The position numbers were made by a program, and so were the translations under genes. Shown here one piece after another: positions 52,055 to 60,724 of a DNA stretch of 64,000 nt. Source of the stretch: Amycolatopsis camponoti (GTDB lineage: Bacteria > Actinomycetota > Actinomycetes > Mycobacteriales > Pseudonocardiaceae); NCBI RefSeq assembly GCF_902497555.1, contig NZ_CABVGP010000003.1:496001-560000 (forward strand). The letters run 5' to 3'. The notes beneath the pieces are model-generated. The model was given only the letters and a program-made list of their open reading frames with translations. It did no database searches and was not told the DNA's origin. Every line of letters begins with the position of its first letter. Position 1 is the stretch's first letter.

Positions 52055-52891
52055 ATGAGCCGTGAAGACGTCCTGGTCACCACCCAGTGGGCCGAGGAGA
52101 ACCTGGACACCCCCGGCGTCGTGTTCGCCGAGGTCGACGAGGACACCACCGCGTACGACGGAGGCCACATCCGGGGCGCGGTGAAGTTCGACTGGCGCAA
52201 GGACCTGCAGGACGGGGTGCGCCGCGACTTCGTCTCCAAGGAGGGCTTCGAGAAGCTCCTGTCGGAGAAGGGCATCTCGAACGACGACCGCGTGATCCTC
52301 TACGGCGGCAACAACAACTGGTTCGCCGCCTACGCGTACTGGTACTTCAAGCTCTACGGCCACGAGAACGTCCAGCTGCTCGACGGCGGGCGCAAGAAGT
52401 GGGAGCTCGACGGCCGCGAGCTGAACTCCGACGAGGTCAAGCGCGACACCACCGACTACAAGGCCAAGGACCAGGACCTCTCCCTGCGCGCGTTCCGCGA
52501 CGAGGTCGTCCAGTCCATCGGCGCGAAGAACTTCGTCGACGTCCGGTCGCCGGACGAGTTCTCCGGCAAGCTGCTCGCCCCGGCGCACCTGCCGCAGGAG
52601 CAGTCCCAGGTGCCCGGCCACATCCCGGGCGCGCTGAACGTGCCGTGGGCGAAGGTCGCCAACGAGGACGGCACCTTCAAGACCGAGGCCGAGATCGACG
52701 AGCTCTACAAGGAGCAGGGCATCGACGCGGGCAAGGGCACCATCGCCTACTGCCGCATCGGCGAGCGTTCGTCCATCGCGTGGTTCGCGCTCCACGAGCT
52801 GCTCGGCCACGAGGACGTGAAGAACTACGACGGTTCGTGGACGGAATACGGCTCGCTGGTCGGCGTGCCGGTCGAGTTGGGAGCGAAGTGA
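52055..52891 (+). CDS. sseA: Thiosulfate sulfurtransferase (rhodanese)
   Basis: 278 residues from the ATG at 52055. Two rhodanese domains: the first catalytically silent (about 1-135: VVFAEVDEDTTAYDGGHIRGAVKFDWRKDLQ..., LYGGNNNWFAAYAYWYFKLYGHENVQLLDGG) and the second with the active loop AYCRIGERSSIAWFAL (Cys at about 237). The CRIGERS loop is the SseA/CysA2 version. It transfers sulfane sulfur from thiosulfate or mercaptopyruvate. Its stop overlaps the next gene's ATG by one base. Confidence 0.93.
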   Translation: MSREDVLVTTQWAEENLDTPGVVFAEVDEDTTAYDGGHIRGAVKFDWRKDLQDGVRRDFVSKEGFEKLLSEKGISNDDRVILYGGNNNWFAAYAYWYFKLYGHENVQLLDGGRKKWELDGRELNSDEVKRDTTDYKAKDQDLSLRAFRDEVVQSIGAKNFVDVRSPDEFSGKLLAPAHLPQEQSQVPGHIPGALNVPWAKVANEDGTFKTEAEIDELYKEQGIDAGKGTIAYCRIGERSSIAWFALHELLGHEDVKNYDGSWTEYGSLVGVPVELGAK

Positions 52892-53202
52892 TGGCGGTCG
52901 ACGACAGCTGCGGCGCACCGGTCCAGGAGGCCACGCCGGCGGACTACGACACCAAGGGCCAGGTCGTGCTCGCGGGCAAGGTGACGGGCGCGGACGGCCC
53001 GGTCGGCGGCGCGTTCGTCCGCCTCCTGGACGGCGGCGGCGACTTCACCGGCGAGGTGGTCTCCTCGGCCGACGGCGACTTCCGCTTCTACGCCGCGCCG
53101 GGCGAGTGGACGGTGCGCGCACTGCACCGCACCGGCAACGGCGAAGCGTCCGTGACGGCGGAGGGTCCGGGCCTGCACCAGCTGGCCATCTCCGTCGCCT
53201 GA
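52891..53202 (+). CDS. sseC: DUF1416 protein (SseC-like)
   Basis: 103 residues, coupled to sseA. A predicted prealbumin-like beta sandwich (GQVVLAGKVTGADGPVGGAFVRLLDGGGDFTGEVVSSADGDFRFYAAPGEWTVRALHRTGN) of the carboxypeptidase-regulatory type. An N-terminal Cys (DDSCGAPVQEA) could carry sulfur. Conserved as the third gene of the sulfurtransferase operon in mycobacteria and relatives; role unproven. A hairpin terminator follows 12 bases after its stop. Confidence 0.85.
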   Translation: MAVDDSCGAPVQEATPADYDTKGQVVLAGKVTGADGPVGGAFVRLLDGGGDFTGEVVSSADGDFRFYAAPGEWTVRALHRTGNGEASVTAEGPGLHQLAISVA

Positions 53203-53213
53203 CTCGCGTACTT

Positions 53214-53262
53214 CGTGAAGGCCACCTTGAGGAACTTTGAGTTCCTGGAGGTGGCCTTCACG
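53214..53262 (+). terminator. Terminator hairpin after the sulfur operon
   Basis: CGTGAAGGCCACCT pairs with AGGTGGCCTTCACG (14 bp), interrupted by a 2+2 mismatch, then an inner AGGAAC/GTTCCT stem around TTTGA. It begins 12 bases after the sseC stop. No T-run follows, as is usual here. Confidence 0.75.
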
Positions 53263-53351
53263 GCTTTCCGGAGTCCTGCTCGCGGTGACCGTGCTCACCG
53301 CGGCGACCCTGCACCGGGCCCGGTGAGCGGCGGCGGACTATCCTGCTGGGC

Positions 53352-53450
53352 GTGGAAGCTCTGTTTACGACTTTGCTGGTGCTGGCCGGCGTCGCGATCA
53401 CCTGGTTCGCCGTGTACGTCGTCTACCGCCTGTACGCGGACCAGCGCTGA
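53352..53450 (+). CDS. Small single-span membrane protein (32 aa)
   Basis: GTG at 53352 to TGA at 53450. It starts MEALFTTLLVLAGVAITWF, a single hydrophobic helix of about 25 residues, and ends VVYRLYADQR with a basic tail. Too short for most gene finders; the length, charge pattern and location directly before nitrobindin (4 bases apart) suggest a real gene, possibly a small membrane protein. No function known. Confidence 0.55.
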   Translation: MEALFTTLLVLAGVAITWFAVYVVYRLYADQR

Positions 53451-53453
53451 CCG

Positions 53454-54068
53454 ATGAGTGCCAGCGGCGACGACGCCATCGTGGCAGCGGAGATCCGCGC
53501 GGAAAGCACCCGCGCGCGCAACCTCCCGCTGTGGGACGACCTGCCCATCCCGAACGACACCGCGAACCTGCGTGAGGGGCCGGACCTCAACGAAGCCTGC
53601 CTCGCGCTGCTGCCGCTCGTCGGCGTCTGGCGCGGTGAGGGCGAGGTCGACTACCCGACCATCGAAGGCCCGCGCAAGTTCGCGCAGCAGCTGACGATCT
53701 CCCACGACGGCCGCCCGTTCCTCGTCCACGAGGCCCGCGCGTGGCTGCTGGACGACGACGGCAACGTCATCCGTCCCGCCGCCCGCGAGTCCGGGTTCTG
53801 GCGGCCGCAGGCGGACGACACGATCGAGCTGCTGCTCACCCACAACACCGGCATCGTCGAGCTGTACTACGGCAAGCCGCGCACCCAGACGTCCTGGGAG
53901 CTCGGCACCGACGCGGTGATCCGCACGGCCACGGCCAAGGACGTCACCGCGGCCCAGCGGCTGTACGGCCTCATCGAAGGCTCCCTCGGCTACGTCGAGG
54001 AGCGCGCCATGATGGGCCAGGAGATGCAACCGCACACCTCGGCCCTGCTGCGCCGCGTCGTCGGCTGA
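53454..54068 (+). CDS. Nitrobindin (FABP-like haem protein)
   Basis: 204 residues. The actinobacterial DUF1794/nitrobindin signature GVWRGEGEVDYPTIEG (about 57-72, GxWxGxGxxxxPT) starts the beta-barrel, and the axial-ligand region is in ERAMMGQEMQPHTSALLRRVVG at the C-terminus. Family members bind ferric haem and scavenge nitric oxide or peroxynitrite. The N-terminal helix of about 40 residues is longer than in many homologs. It is followed 4 bases later by pxpB. Confidence 0.86.
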   Translation: MSASGDDAIVAAEIRAESTRARNLPLWDDLPIPNDTANLREGPDLNEACLALLPLVGVWRGEGEVDYPTIEGPRKFAQQLTISHDGRPFLVHEARAWLLDDDGNVIRPAARESGFWRPQADDTIELLLTHNTGIVELYYGKPRTQTSWELGTDAVIRTATAKDVTAAQRLYGLIEGSLGYVEERAMMGQEMQPHTSALLRRVVG

Positions 54069-54072
54069 CGCC

Positions 54073-54669
54073 GTGCGCTGGCGGCGCTGTGGCGAGGACG
54101 CCGCCCTGCTCGACTGCGACTCGCTCGACCAGATGCGGGCGGCCCACGCCACGGTCCTCGCCGCGCGTCCCGCCGCCGTCGTCGACCTCGTGCCCGGCGC
54201 CCGCAGCCTGCTCGTCGTCGGCGGGGTGGCCGCCGTCAAAGCACTGCTGGACGGCGCCGACCTGACGCACCCGCCGGCCGGCGAGCCCCGCGAAGTCACC
54301 CTCGACGTCCGCTACGACGGCGAGGACCTTTCCCTGATCGCCTCGGACGCCGGGGTCTCCACGGACGCGGTCGCCGAGCTGCACACCCAGGCCGTCTACA
54401 CCGTCGCGTTCACCGGGTTCGCGCCCGGGTTCGGCTACCTGACCGGGCTTCCCCCGGAACTGCGGCAGCCGCGGCTCGAGTCTCCGCGCACCCGCGTCCC
54501 GGCCGGGTCGGTCGGGATCGCCGGCGAGTTCACCGGCGTCTACCCGCGTGCGTCCCCGGGTGGCTGGCGCTTGCTCGGGCACACCTCGGCGACGCTGTTC
54601 GACCCGCACGCCGCCCCGCCCGCGCTGTTCGCGCCGGGCGACCGCGTCCGCTTCCGGGCCGTCCGATGA
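54073..54669 (+). CDS. pxpB: 5-oxoprolinase subunit PxpB (KipI/allophanate hydrolase subunit 1)
   Basis: 198 residues from the GTG at 54073. The family's TVAFTGFAPGFGYLTGLPPELRQPRLESPRTRVPAGSVGIAGEFTGVYPRASPGGWRLLGHT core is near 112-172 and the C-terminal FAPGDRVRF is typical of KipI/PxpB. With PxpC (and PxpA) it opens 5-oxoproline to glutamate using ATP. The stop overlaps pxpC (ATGA). No pxpA is in the window. Confidence 0.9.
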   Translation: MRWRRCGEDAALLDCDSLDQMRAAHATVLAARPAAVVDLVPGARSLLVVGGVAAVKALLDGADLTHPPAGEPREVTLDVRYDGEDLSLIASDAGVSTDAVAELHTQAVYTVAFTGFAPGFGYLTGLPPELRQPRLESPRTRVPAGSVGIAGEFTGVYPRASPGGWRLLGHTSATLFDPHAAPPALFAPGDRVRFRAVR

Positions 54670-55511
54670 GGTCCGTCGAAGTCGTCGACCCCGGGCGGTA
54701 CGCGCTGGTCGAGGACCTGGGCCGGCCCGGCTACGCGCACCTCGGCGTCGCGCCGTCCGGGGCGCTCGACACGGCGTCGCTGCGGCTGGCGAACCGCTTG
54801 GTGGGCAACTCCGAGGGGGCCGCCGGGATCGAAGCCCTGCTCGGCGGCCCGTCGGTGCGGTTCACGGCCTCGGCGACGGTCGCGGTGACCGGTCCGGCCG
54901 TCCCGGTTTCGGTCGACGGCCGGCCCGTCGGGTCCCACGTGCCGGTGCCGGTGCGGGCCGGCCAGACGGTGTCGGTCGGCTCGCCGTCGGCCGGCTTGCG
55001 CTGCTACCTGGCGGTTTCCGGCGGGATCGCGGTGGACGAGGTGCTGGGCAGCCGCTCGTCGGACGTCCTGTCGGGCATCGGCCCGCCGCCGCTTCGCGCC
55101 GGCGACGTGCTGCCGCTCGGCGAACCCGGGATCCCGGCGGGCGCGGACGTCGTCGTGCCGAGTCCCGCGCCGGCCGACCTGGTCGTCCCGGTGACGCTCG
55201 GCCCCCGTGACGACTGGCTCGACGACCCGGCCGGCGGGCTGTCGGCGTGGTGGACGGTCACGGCCGAGTCGAACCGCGTCGGCCTGCGCCTCGACGGGAC
55301 GCCGTTGCGGCGGGCCGTCGAGGGCGAACTGCCCAGCGAGGGCGTGGTCACCGGGGCGATCCAGGTGCCGCCGAGCGGGCTGCCGGTGGTGTTCCTCGCC
55401 GACCACCCGACCACCGGCGGCTACCCCGTCGCGGCCGTCGTCCGGGCCGGTGCGCTGAGCGCGCTCGCGCAGGCCCGGCCGGGCACCCGGGTGCGGTTCC
55501 GGATGTCCTGA
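54666..55511 (+). CDS. pxpC: 5-oxoprolinase subunit PxpC (KipA/biotin-dependent carboxyltransferase family)
   Basis: 281 residues. The AHS2/KipA features are VVDPGRYALVEDLGRPGYAHLGVAPSGALDTASLRLANRLVGN at the N-terminus and a C-terminal LPVVFLADHPTTGGYPVAAVV segment. It is the larger partner of PxpB and forms the active complex. pxpA (LamB/YcsF) normally accompanies both; the next gene instead is an unrelated ParB-like protein. Coupled to pxpB by a 4-base overlap. Confidence 0.9.
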   Translation: MRSVEVVDPGRYALVEDLGRPGYAHLGVAPSGALDTASLRLANRLVGNSEGAAGIEALLGGPSVRFTASATVAVTGPAVPVSVDGRPVGSHVPVPVRAGQTVSVGSPSAGLRCYLAVSGGIAVDEVLGSRSSDVLSGIGPPPLRAGDVLPLGEPGIPAGADVVVPSPAPADLVVPVTLGPRDDWLDDPAGGLSAWWTVTAESNRVGLRLDGTPLRRAVEGELPSEGVVTGAIQVPPSGLPVVFLADHPTTGGYPVAAVVRAGALSALAQARPGTRVRFRMS

Positions 55512-55609
55512 AAGTCCTGTACCGCCACGCGAGTGAGACCCGGGTCACGCCGTGCACCCGTCCGCGTGAGAGCTGGAACCTTGTCGCGCCGCCGCCCGTC
55601 CTCATAGGC

Positions 55610-56029
55610 GTGGAGAAGGTGACGATCAGCGGTGGCACGGGTTTCCTGGACGTGAACGCGCGAGCACGGGCGGAGCTGCCCCAGTCGCTGCGGATCGCGC
55701 TGGCCACCGGTCAGCTGCGCCGCCCGCTCGCCACCACGCTCGGCCCGGTCCTCGACCTGCTCGTCGACGGCGACTACCGCGTGAGCGGCCCCGAACGGCT
55801 GGCCGAGGACCAGCTGCTCACCCCCACCGACGTCTGGCCGCCCTCCGACGAGGCCCGCGTCGGCTACTACCGGACCGCCATCCGCACCGGCCACCGCCCG
55901 GTCGCGGTCGTGCTGGCCGACGGCGACCGCGAGCTGATCATCGACGGGCACCACAAGATCGCCGCCTACCGCGCCGAGGAGGTCGCGCCGGCGATCGTGC
56001 GGATCACTCAGGCGTATTCGCTCTCGTAG
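55610..56029 (+). CDS. ParB-like nuclease-fold hypothetical protein
   Basis: 139 residues from a GTG at 55610 (the next in-frame GTG is 55619). The later half has RPVAVVLADGDRELIIDGHHKIAAYRAEEVAPAIVRITQ, a DGHHR-type ParB/sulfiredoxin-fold signature, while the early part (LDVNARARAELPQSLRIALATGQL) is helical. ParB-like N-domains bind or cleave nucleic acids or use CTP; here no CTP-binding tail is obvious. Its stop lies 22 bases inside the convergent pabC-like gene. Start and function uncertain. Confidence 0.55.
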   Translation: MEKVTISGGTGFLDVNARARAELPQSLRIALATGQLRRPLATTLGPVLDLLVDGDYRVSGPERLAEDQLLTPTDVWPPSDEARVGYYRTAIRTGHRPVAVVLADGDRELIIDGHHKIAAYRAEEVAPAIVRITQAYSLS

Positions 56030-56856
56030 GCCGCCACCAGCTCGGCGTACCCGGCCGACGAGTCCGGCAGCCGCTCGCCGTCCAGCGTGTGCACCCGGGT
56101 CAGCTTGCGCACGCTCGACGCCATGAAGACGCCGTCGCCGTCGACCAGGTCGCGGACGGTCAGCGGCTCCACCTTGACCACCCAGCCCGCCTTCTCGGCC
56201 CCGCGGAACAGCGCGGCCTGCGTCGTGCCCGGCAGGATGCCGATGCTCGACGGCGGTGTGTAGAGCGTCCGGCCCTTCGCCAGCACCACGGTCGACGTCG
56301 GCCCTTCGAACACCGAGCCGTCGGCGGCGGTGAAAATCACATCTTCGGCGCCGCGGCGGCCGGCTTCGCGCACCGCGGCCATGTTCACCGCGTACGACAG
56401 CGGCTTCGCGCCGAGCAGCAGCCAGGGCGCGCGCTCGGCGAGGTCCGGCGGGAAACCGCGTTCGAGGGTGATCGCGGCGACGCCCTCGGCGCGGGCCCGC
56501 AAGATCGACGGCGAGACCTCCGAACCGAGCGCGAACCCGGTCGGGCCGGCGCCGGGGTCGCCGTCGGAACCCCTGGTGTACACCAGTTTCAGCGCCATTT
56601 CGGCGCTGCCGGACCACCTTTCGAGCACCAGCGAAACGACCCGTTCCCACGCGCTCAGGTCGGGCTCGGGCAGGTCGAGCATGGCGGCCGAGCGGGCGAG
56701 CCGCTCGAGGTGCGGACGCAGTTCGCGGGGCTTGCCGTCGACGACGAGGATCGTCTCGAAGACGCCGTCGCCGCGCAGCAGACCGAGGTCGTCGACCTTG
56801 ATCTGGGCGGCGTCGGGGTCGGCCGGGGTTCCGTCGAGGAAGACGAGCACGCGCAT
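56008..56856 (-). CDS. Aminodeoxychorismate lyase / class IV aminotransferase
   Basis: 282 residues from the ATG at 56856. PLP class IV fold: GLLRGDGVFETILVVDGKP near 27-45, the Schiff-base Lys in LLLGAKPLSYAVNMAAVREAGRRGAEDVIF (about 150) and SIGILPGTTQAALF (about 205). 4-amino-4-deoxychorismate lyase (PabC) makes p-aminobenzoate; branched-chain or D-amino-acid transaminases have the same core, so PabC is the likeliest but not proven. Divergent from the YgfZ gene, which also works with folate. Confidence 0.82.
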   Translation of the reverse strand: MRVLVFLDGTPADPDAAQIKVDDLGLLRGDGVFETILVVDGKPRELRPHLERLARSAAMLDLPEPDLSAWERVVSLVLERWSGSAEMALKLVYTRGSDGDPGAGPTGFALGSEVSPSILRARAEGVAAITLERGFPPDLAERAPWLLLGAKPLSYAVNMAAVREAGRRGAEDVIFTAADGSVFEGPTSTVVLAKGRTLYTPPSSIGILPGTTQAALFRGAEKAGWVVKVEPLTVRDLVDGDGVFMASSVRKLTRVHTLDGERLPDSSAGYAELVAAYESEYA

Positions 56857-56887
56857 GCCGACACGGTACTCACCTAGGCTGGGCGGT

Positions 56888-58018
56888 ATGCCGTACCGCT
56901 CGCCGCTGCTGGACGTGCCCGGATCCATCCCTCCGCCTGACGACCACCCGGAAGCCGGAGTGCCCTGGCACTGGGGAGACCCGTTCGCGGAGCAGCGCAC
57001 GGCGTCGCGCGGCGTGGTCGTGATCGACCGGTCGCACCGCGAGGTCCTCGCCGTCTCCGGCGAAGAGCGGCTTTCGTGGCTGCACCTGGTGATCTCGCAG
57101 CACGTGACCGAGCTGGCCGAGGGAACCGGCACCGAGGCGCTGGTGCTCGACAGCCAGGGCCGCGTCGAGACGCACATGGTGGTCGCGCACCTCGACGGCA
57201 CCGTCTACCTCGACACCGACCCGGGCACGAGCGTCACGAGCGCGCTGCCCAAGGGCGGTCCGCAGACGCTGCGCGAGTACCTCGAAGCCATGAAGTTCTG
57301 GTCCAAGGTGGACATCCGCGACGCGACGGACGAGCTGGCCCTGCTCACCGTGCTCGGCCCGGACGCCGAGCGCGTGCTGAGCGCGGCCGGCGCCGAGGTC
57401 GGCCCCGAGCCGTACGCGGTCGCGGCGCTGCCGGGTGGCGGCTTCGCGCGGCGGATGCCGTGGCCGGGCCGGTCGAGCGTCGACCTGGCGGTTCCGCGCG
57501 CGTCGCTGGTGGACTGGTGGAAGCGCCTCACCGACGCGGGGGCCCGCGCGGCCGGCAGCTGGGTGTTCGACGCGCTGCGCGTCGAGTCGCTGCGGCCGCG
57601 GCTGGGAGTGGACACCGACGACCGCACGATCCCGCACGAGGTGGGCTGGGTCGGCTCGGCCGCGCACGTCGCGAAGGGCTGCTACCGCGGCCAGGAGACG
57701 GTGTCGAAAGTCCACAACGTGGGACGCCCGCCGCGCAACCTGCTCCTGCTGCACCTGGACGGTTCGCCCGAGATCAGACCGGAAACCGGCGACCCGGTGC
57801 TGCTCGACGGCCGGACCGTCGGCCGGATCGGCACGGTGATCCAGCACCACGAGCTGGGGCCGATCGCGTTGGCGCTGGTCAAGCGGTCTACTCCGGTGGG
57901 CGCCGAGCTGCTGGCGGGCTCGGAGGACAACCTGGTCCAGGCGGCGATCGACCCCGACTCCGTCCCGTCGGAGCAGCCCGCGCCGGGCCGCGCGGCGGCG
58001 GCGCAACTTCGTGGCTGA
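56888..58018 (+). CDS. ygfZ: Folate-binding Fe-S assembly protein YgfZ
   Basis: 376 residues from the ATG at 56888. A GcvT-like fold with the YgfZ signature KGCYRGQETVSKVHNVGRPPRNLLLLHL (about 264-291); the Cys of KGCYRGQE is catalytic. The N-terminal three-lobed domain starts RGVVVIDRSHREVLAVSGEERLSWLHLV. It helps maintain certain 4Fe-4S enzymes with tetrahydrofolate. It is the first gene before rsiG, which starts about 50 bases after its stop. Confidence 0.9.
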   Translation: MPYRSPLLDVPGSIPPPDDHPEAGVPWHWGDPFAEQRTASRGVVVIDRSHREVLAVSGEERLSWLHLVISQHVTELAEGTGTEALVLDSQGRVETHMVVAHLDGTVYLDTDPGTSVTSALPKGGPQTLREYLEAMKFWSKVDIRDATDELALLTVLGPDAERVLSAAGAEVGPEPYAVAALPGGGFARRMPWPGRSSVDLAVPRASLVDWWKRLTDAGARAAGSWVFDALRVESLRPRLGVDTDDRTIPHEVGWVGSAAHVAKGCYRGQETVSKVHNVGRPPRNLLLLHLDGSPEIRPETGDPVLLDGRTVGRIGTVIQHHELGPIALALVKRSTPVGAELLAGSEDNLVQAAIDPDSVPSEQPAPGRAAAAQLRG

Positions 58019-58067
58019 ACGAAAGCCCCTGACAGCGAGATCACGCTCAACCGGGATAAACTGCGCT

Positions 58068-58631
58068 GTGATCGAAGTGCGGCCCGGCGGCAGGCGGCGG
58101 ATCGACCGCGTGCTCGGCCCGGGGTACCTCAGCGGCCTGGGTGAACTGCCGCTGAAGGTGCTGCGCGAGCGGCGCGACGAAGCCGCGCAGGAAGAGACGG
58201 ACCTGTCCTACCTGCGCCGTCTCCTGCACGCCCGGATCGACATCGTCCGCGCCGAGCAGGCGCGGCGCAGCTCCGGCGGCGAGTCGAGCATCGTCGACCA
58301 GCTGGCCACGATCCTGGCGGACAACGCGCTGGGCCCGGCCGCCGGTTCCGGACGTCACCAGCAGCTCGAGCCGTCGCGCGCCGGAGAGCACCGCCGGCAC
58401 GCCGAGGCCCTGATCGGCGACACCGATCTCACCGACGTCGAGTCCCTGACGGACGAGAAGCTCGCCTCCGCTTTGGACACCTACGCCAGCGAAGAGCTGT
58501 CGGTGTCGTCCTTCCGGCGCGAGGTCCAGGGCGTGATGGACGCGTTCAACGCGGAGATCGCGAAGCGCTACCAGCAGGGTTCGGCCACTGTGGACGAGCT
58601 GCTGGAGAGCGAAGGCGGGCACGGCGAGTGA
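58068..58631 (+). CDS. rsiG: RsiG-type c-di-GMP-responsive anti-sigma factor (of WhiG)
   Basis: 187 residues from a GTG at 58068 (an open frame also reaches back to a GTG at 58011). RsiG carries two E(X)3S(X)2R(X)3Q(X)3D repeats that bind a c-di-GMP dimer. Here the second is perfect (Glu143, Ser147, Arg150, Gln154, Asp158, in ELSVSSFRREVQGVMD). The first has Glu43, Ser47, Arg50 and Asp58, but His54 replaces Gln. IDRVLGPGYLSGL at 12-24 is the sigma-contact region. It would hold WhiG until c-di-GMP falls. Its stop overlaps the asparaginase start (GTGA). Confidence 0.85.
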   Translation: MIEVRPGGRRRIDRVLGPGYLSGLGELPLKVLRERRDEAAQEETDLSYLRRLLHARIDIVRAEQARRSSGGESSIVDQLATILADNALGPAAGSGRHQQLEPSRAGEHRRHAEALIGDTDLTDVESLTDEKLASALDTYASEELSVSSFRREVQGVMDAFNAEIAKRYQQGSATVDELLESEGGHGE

Positions 58632-59560
58632 CGAACCCCGTCCTCGCCGAAGTCGTCCGTTCCGGGTTCGTCGAAAGCGTCCACCGCGGCGCGCTCGTGA
58701 TCACCGGCCCCGAAGGCGACGCGCGCCTGGCCCTCGGCGACGTGACTTCCCCGGTCTTCCCGCGCTCGTCCAACAAGCCGCTGCAGGCCGTCGGGATGCT
58801 GCGGTCCGGCCTGGACTTCACGGGCGAGGACCTGGCGCTGGCGTGCGCGTCGCACTCCGGCGAGCCCATGCACGTCAAGCGGGTCCTGGAGCTGCTGCAG
58901 GCCGCCGGGCTGCAGGAAGACGACCTCGCGTGCCCGCCCGACTTCCCGCTGCACGTGCCGAGCATGCGCGACGCCGCCGAGCCGCGGCGCGTGATGATGA
59001 ACTGCTCGGGCAAGCACACGGCGATGCTGACGACGTGCGTGCGCGCCGGCTGGCCGACGTCCGGCTACGAGTCCCCGGACCACCCGCTCCAGCAGGCGAT
59101 CGCGGCGGCCGTGTCCGTCCTGACCGGCGAGCCGATCGCCCACACGGGTGTCGACGGCTGTGGCGCGCCGCTGTTCGCGTTTTCCCTGACGGCGCTGGCC
59201 CGGGCGTTCGGCCGCGTGGCCGCCGCGCCGGACGGGCCGGCGCAGGCGGTGGCCTCGGCGATGCGCGCGCACCCGTGGCTGGTGGCGGGTACCGGCCGCG
59301 AGGACACGGACCTGATGTCCGCCGTGGACGGTCTGGTGTCCAAGGGCGGCGCGGAGGGCGTCCACGCGTTCGCGCTCCCGGACGGGTTCGCGATGGCGGT
59401 GAAGATCGACGACGGCAACAAGCGGGCGTGCGCGCCCCTGGCCGTCGAGGCGTTGCGTTACCTGGGTGTGGACGTTTCGAGGCTCGACGGCTTGGCCCAC
59501 GGTTCGGTGCTCGGCGGCGGCCGCCCGGTCGGTGAGGTGCGGGTCCCGGAGCTGCGCTGA
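58628..59560 (+). CDS. L-asparaginase II (Rhizobium etli/thermolabile class 3 type)
   Basis: 310 residues from a GTG at 58628 coupled to rsiG. It lacks the threonine motifs of classical asparaginases and has instead the class 3 set: RSSNKPLQAVGML (serine/Lys pair, about 47-59), ASHSGEPMHVKRV, MMNCSGKHTAMLTTCV (SGKH, about 123-138) and DGCGAPLFAFSL. Class 3 enzymes are zinc-linked, unrelated to E. coli AsnB. The role is probably nitrogen catabolism of asparagine. No transporter nearby. Confidence 0.9.
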   Translation: MTNPVLAEVVRSGFVESVHRGALVITGPEGDARLALGDVTSPVFPRSSNKPLQAVGMLRSGLDFTGEDLALACASHSGEPMHVKRVLELLQAAGLQEDDLACPPDFPLHVPSMRDAAEPRRVMMNCSGKHTAMLTTCVRAGWPTSGYESPDHPLQQAIAAAVSVLTGEPIAHTGVDGCGAPLFAFSLTALARAFGRVAAAPDGPAQAVASAMRAHPWLVAGTGREDTDLMSAVDGLVSKGGAEGVHAFALPDGFAMAVKIDDGNKRACAPLAVEALRYLGVDVSRLDGLAHGSVLGGGRPVGEVRVPELR

Positions 59561-59620
59561 GCAGCCCCCGTTTTCCACGCTACCGGCGGACACCGACAGT
59601 TTCGGGAGCCCGGCGGGCGG

Positions 59621-60517
59621 CTAGTTCGAGCGTTCGCGGGACGCCAGGTCGCCCCAGAACTCGCGCAGGTCGGAGAACAGCTCGGCCAGCTCCTCGACGT
59701 TGCCCGAGCGCAGCGCGTCCAGGATGTCGTGGACCTCGTCGGCGGTGTTGTCGGCCTCCAGGATCGGGTCGGCGAACAGCTGCACCAGCCCGCCGTAGTC
59801 GAGCTCGACCACCGAGTCCGGGTGGAAGTTGTCCAGCCACCGCCGCGTCTCGAACAGCACGCGCCCCGGCCCGGAGTCACCGAACGTCTGCTCCAGCAGC
59901 TCGCCGGCCTCACGCGCCCGGTGCTGCGCGTCGGCGAGGGTGGCGCGCCAGGAGACCTCGCGCTCCGGGGCGTCGCGGCCGCCGCCGAGCACCAGCCGGC
60001 GCTCGTCGGGGTCGATCAGCACGAACCACGGCAGCGGGACGGTCCAGGTCGTCGATAGCGTGTGCGCCGCCGACGTGCTCAGGTCCGTCAGCGCCGACTT
60101 CGTCCGCGCGCGGATCGTCTCCTGGGTGAAGCCGCCCTCGTCGAGGACGACGTTCTTCAGCGCGGGGTGCGCGTCGCCGATGAAGGTGACCAGTGCGGCG
60201 GCCGAGCGGGCCCGCAGCTCCAGCGGGCACACGAACGGCCCGTGCTCTTCCTTGCCCTCCGGCACGTCCTCGGCCGCGAGCACCAGGACGTCGGTCAGCA
60301 GGCTCGGTGCCGGACGCCCGTCGGCGAGCTCGGCGGGCAGCAGCCGCCGCGGCGCGGCGACCTGTGACTTGAGCCACATGGCCTGCTCGCGCGCCCCCGC
60401 GTCGGTGCGTCGCAGCTTGGCCGCCGCGACGGCCGCACGCAGCCGTTCGTCCGGCGGCTCGCCCAGGGCGAGCAGGGGCTCGTACACCCGCAAGTAGGCC
60501 ACGAAGGGACGGAGCAC
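59621..60517 (-). CDS. Uncharacterised actinobacterial protein (DUF8083-like)
   Basis: 298 residues from a GTG at 60517. Mostly helical; a hydrophobic/polar pattern gives two domains (about 1-120 with FVCPLELRARSAAAL, and 150-298). No known catalytic signature is visible; WFVLIDPDERRLVLGGG and RVLFETRRWLDNFHPDSVVELDYGGLVQLFADP are the most conserved-looking segments. It is monocistronic and faces DUF3073 divergently. The family is widespread in actinobacteria and has no described role. Confidence 0.65.
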   Translation of the reverse strand: MLRPFVAYLRVYEPLLALGEPPDERLRAAVAAAKLRRTDAGAREQAMWLKSQVAAPRRLLPAELADGRPAPSLLTDVLVLAAEDVPEGKEEHGPFVCPLELRARSAAALVTFIGDAHPALKNVVLDEGGFTQETIRARTKSALTDLSTSAAHTLSTTWTVPLPWFVLIDPDERRLVLGGGRDAPEREVSWRATLADAQHRAREAGELLEQTFGDSGPGRVLFETRRWLDNFHPDSVVELDYGGLVQLFADPILEADNTADEVHDILDALRSGNVEELAELFSDLREFWGDLASRERSN

Positions 60518-60724
60518 GAGTAGATCGTGGCACGCCTACCTGCGTCGATCGCCACCGACCGGCCGGTAACCGGCGTCCGGCGGACACTGTCGCGACCGGC
60601 ACACCGTGCCACGTCGCATCGAACCCCCCGGACACGGTACGGTGTGAGCAGGAAAGAATTGTCGAGACGATGCGGGGCCGCCGATTCCCCCGGCCGCCCC
60701 GCCCCTGTGCGAGGGGGTCGAGCC

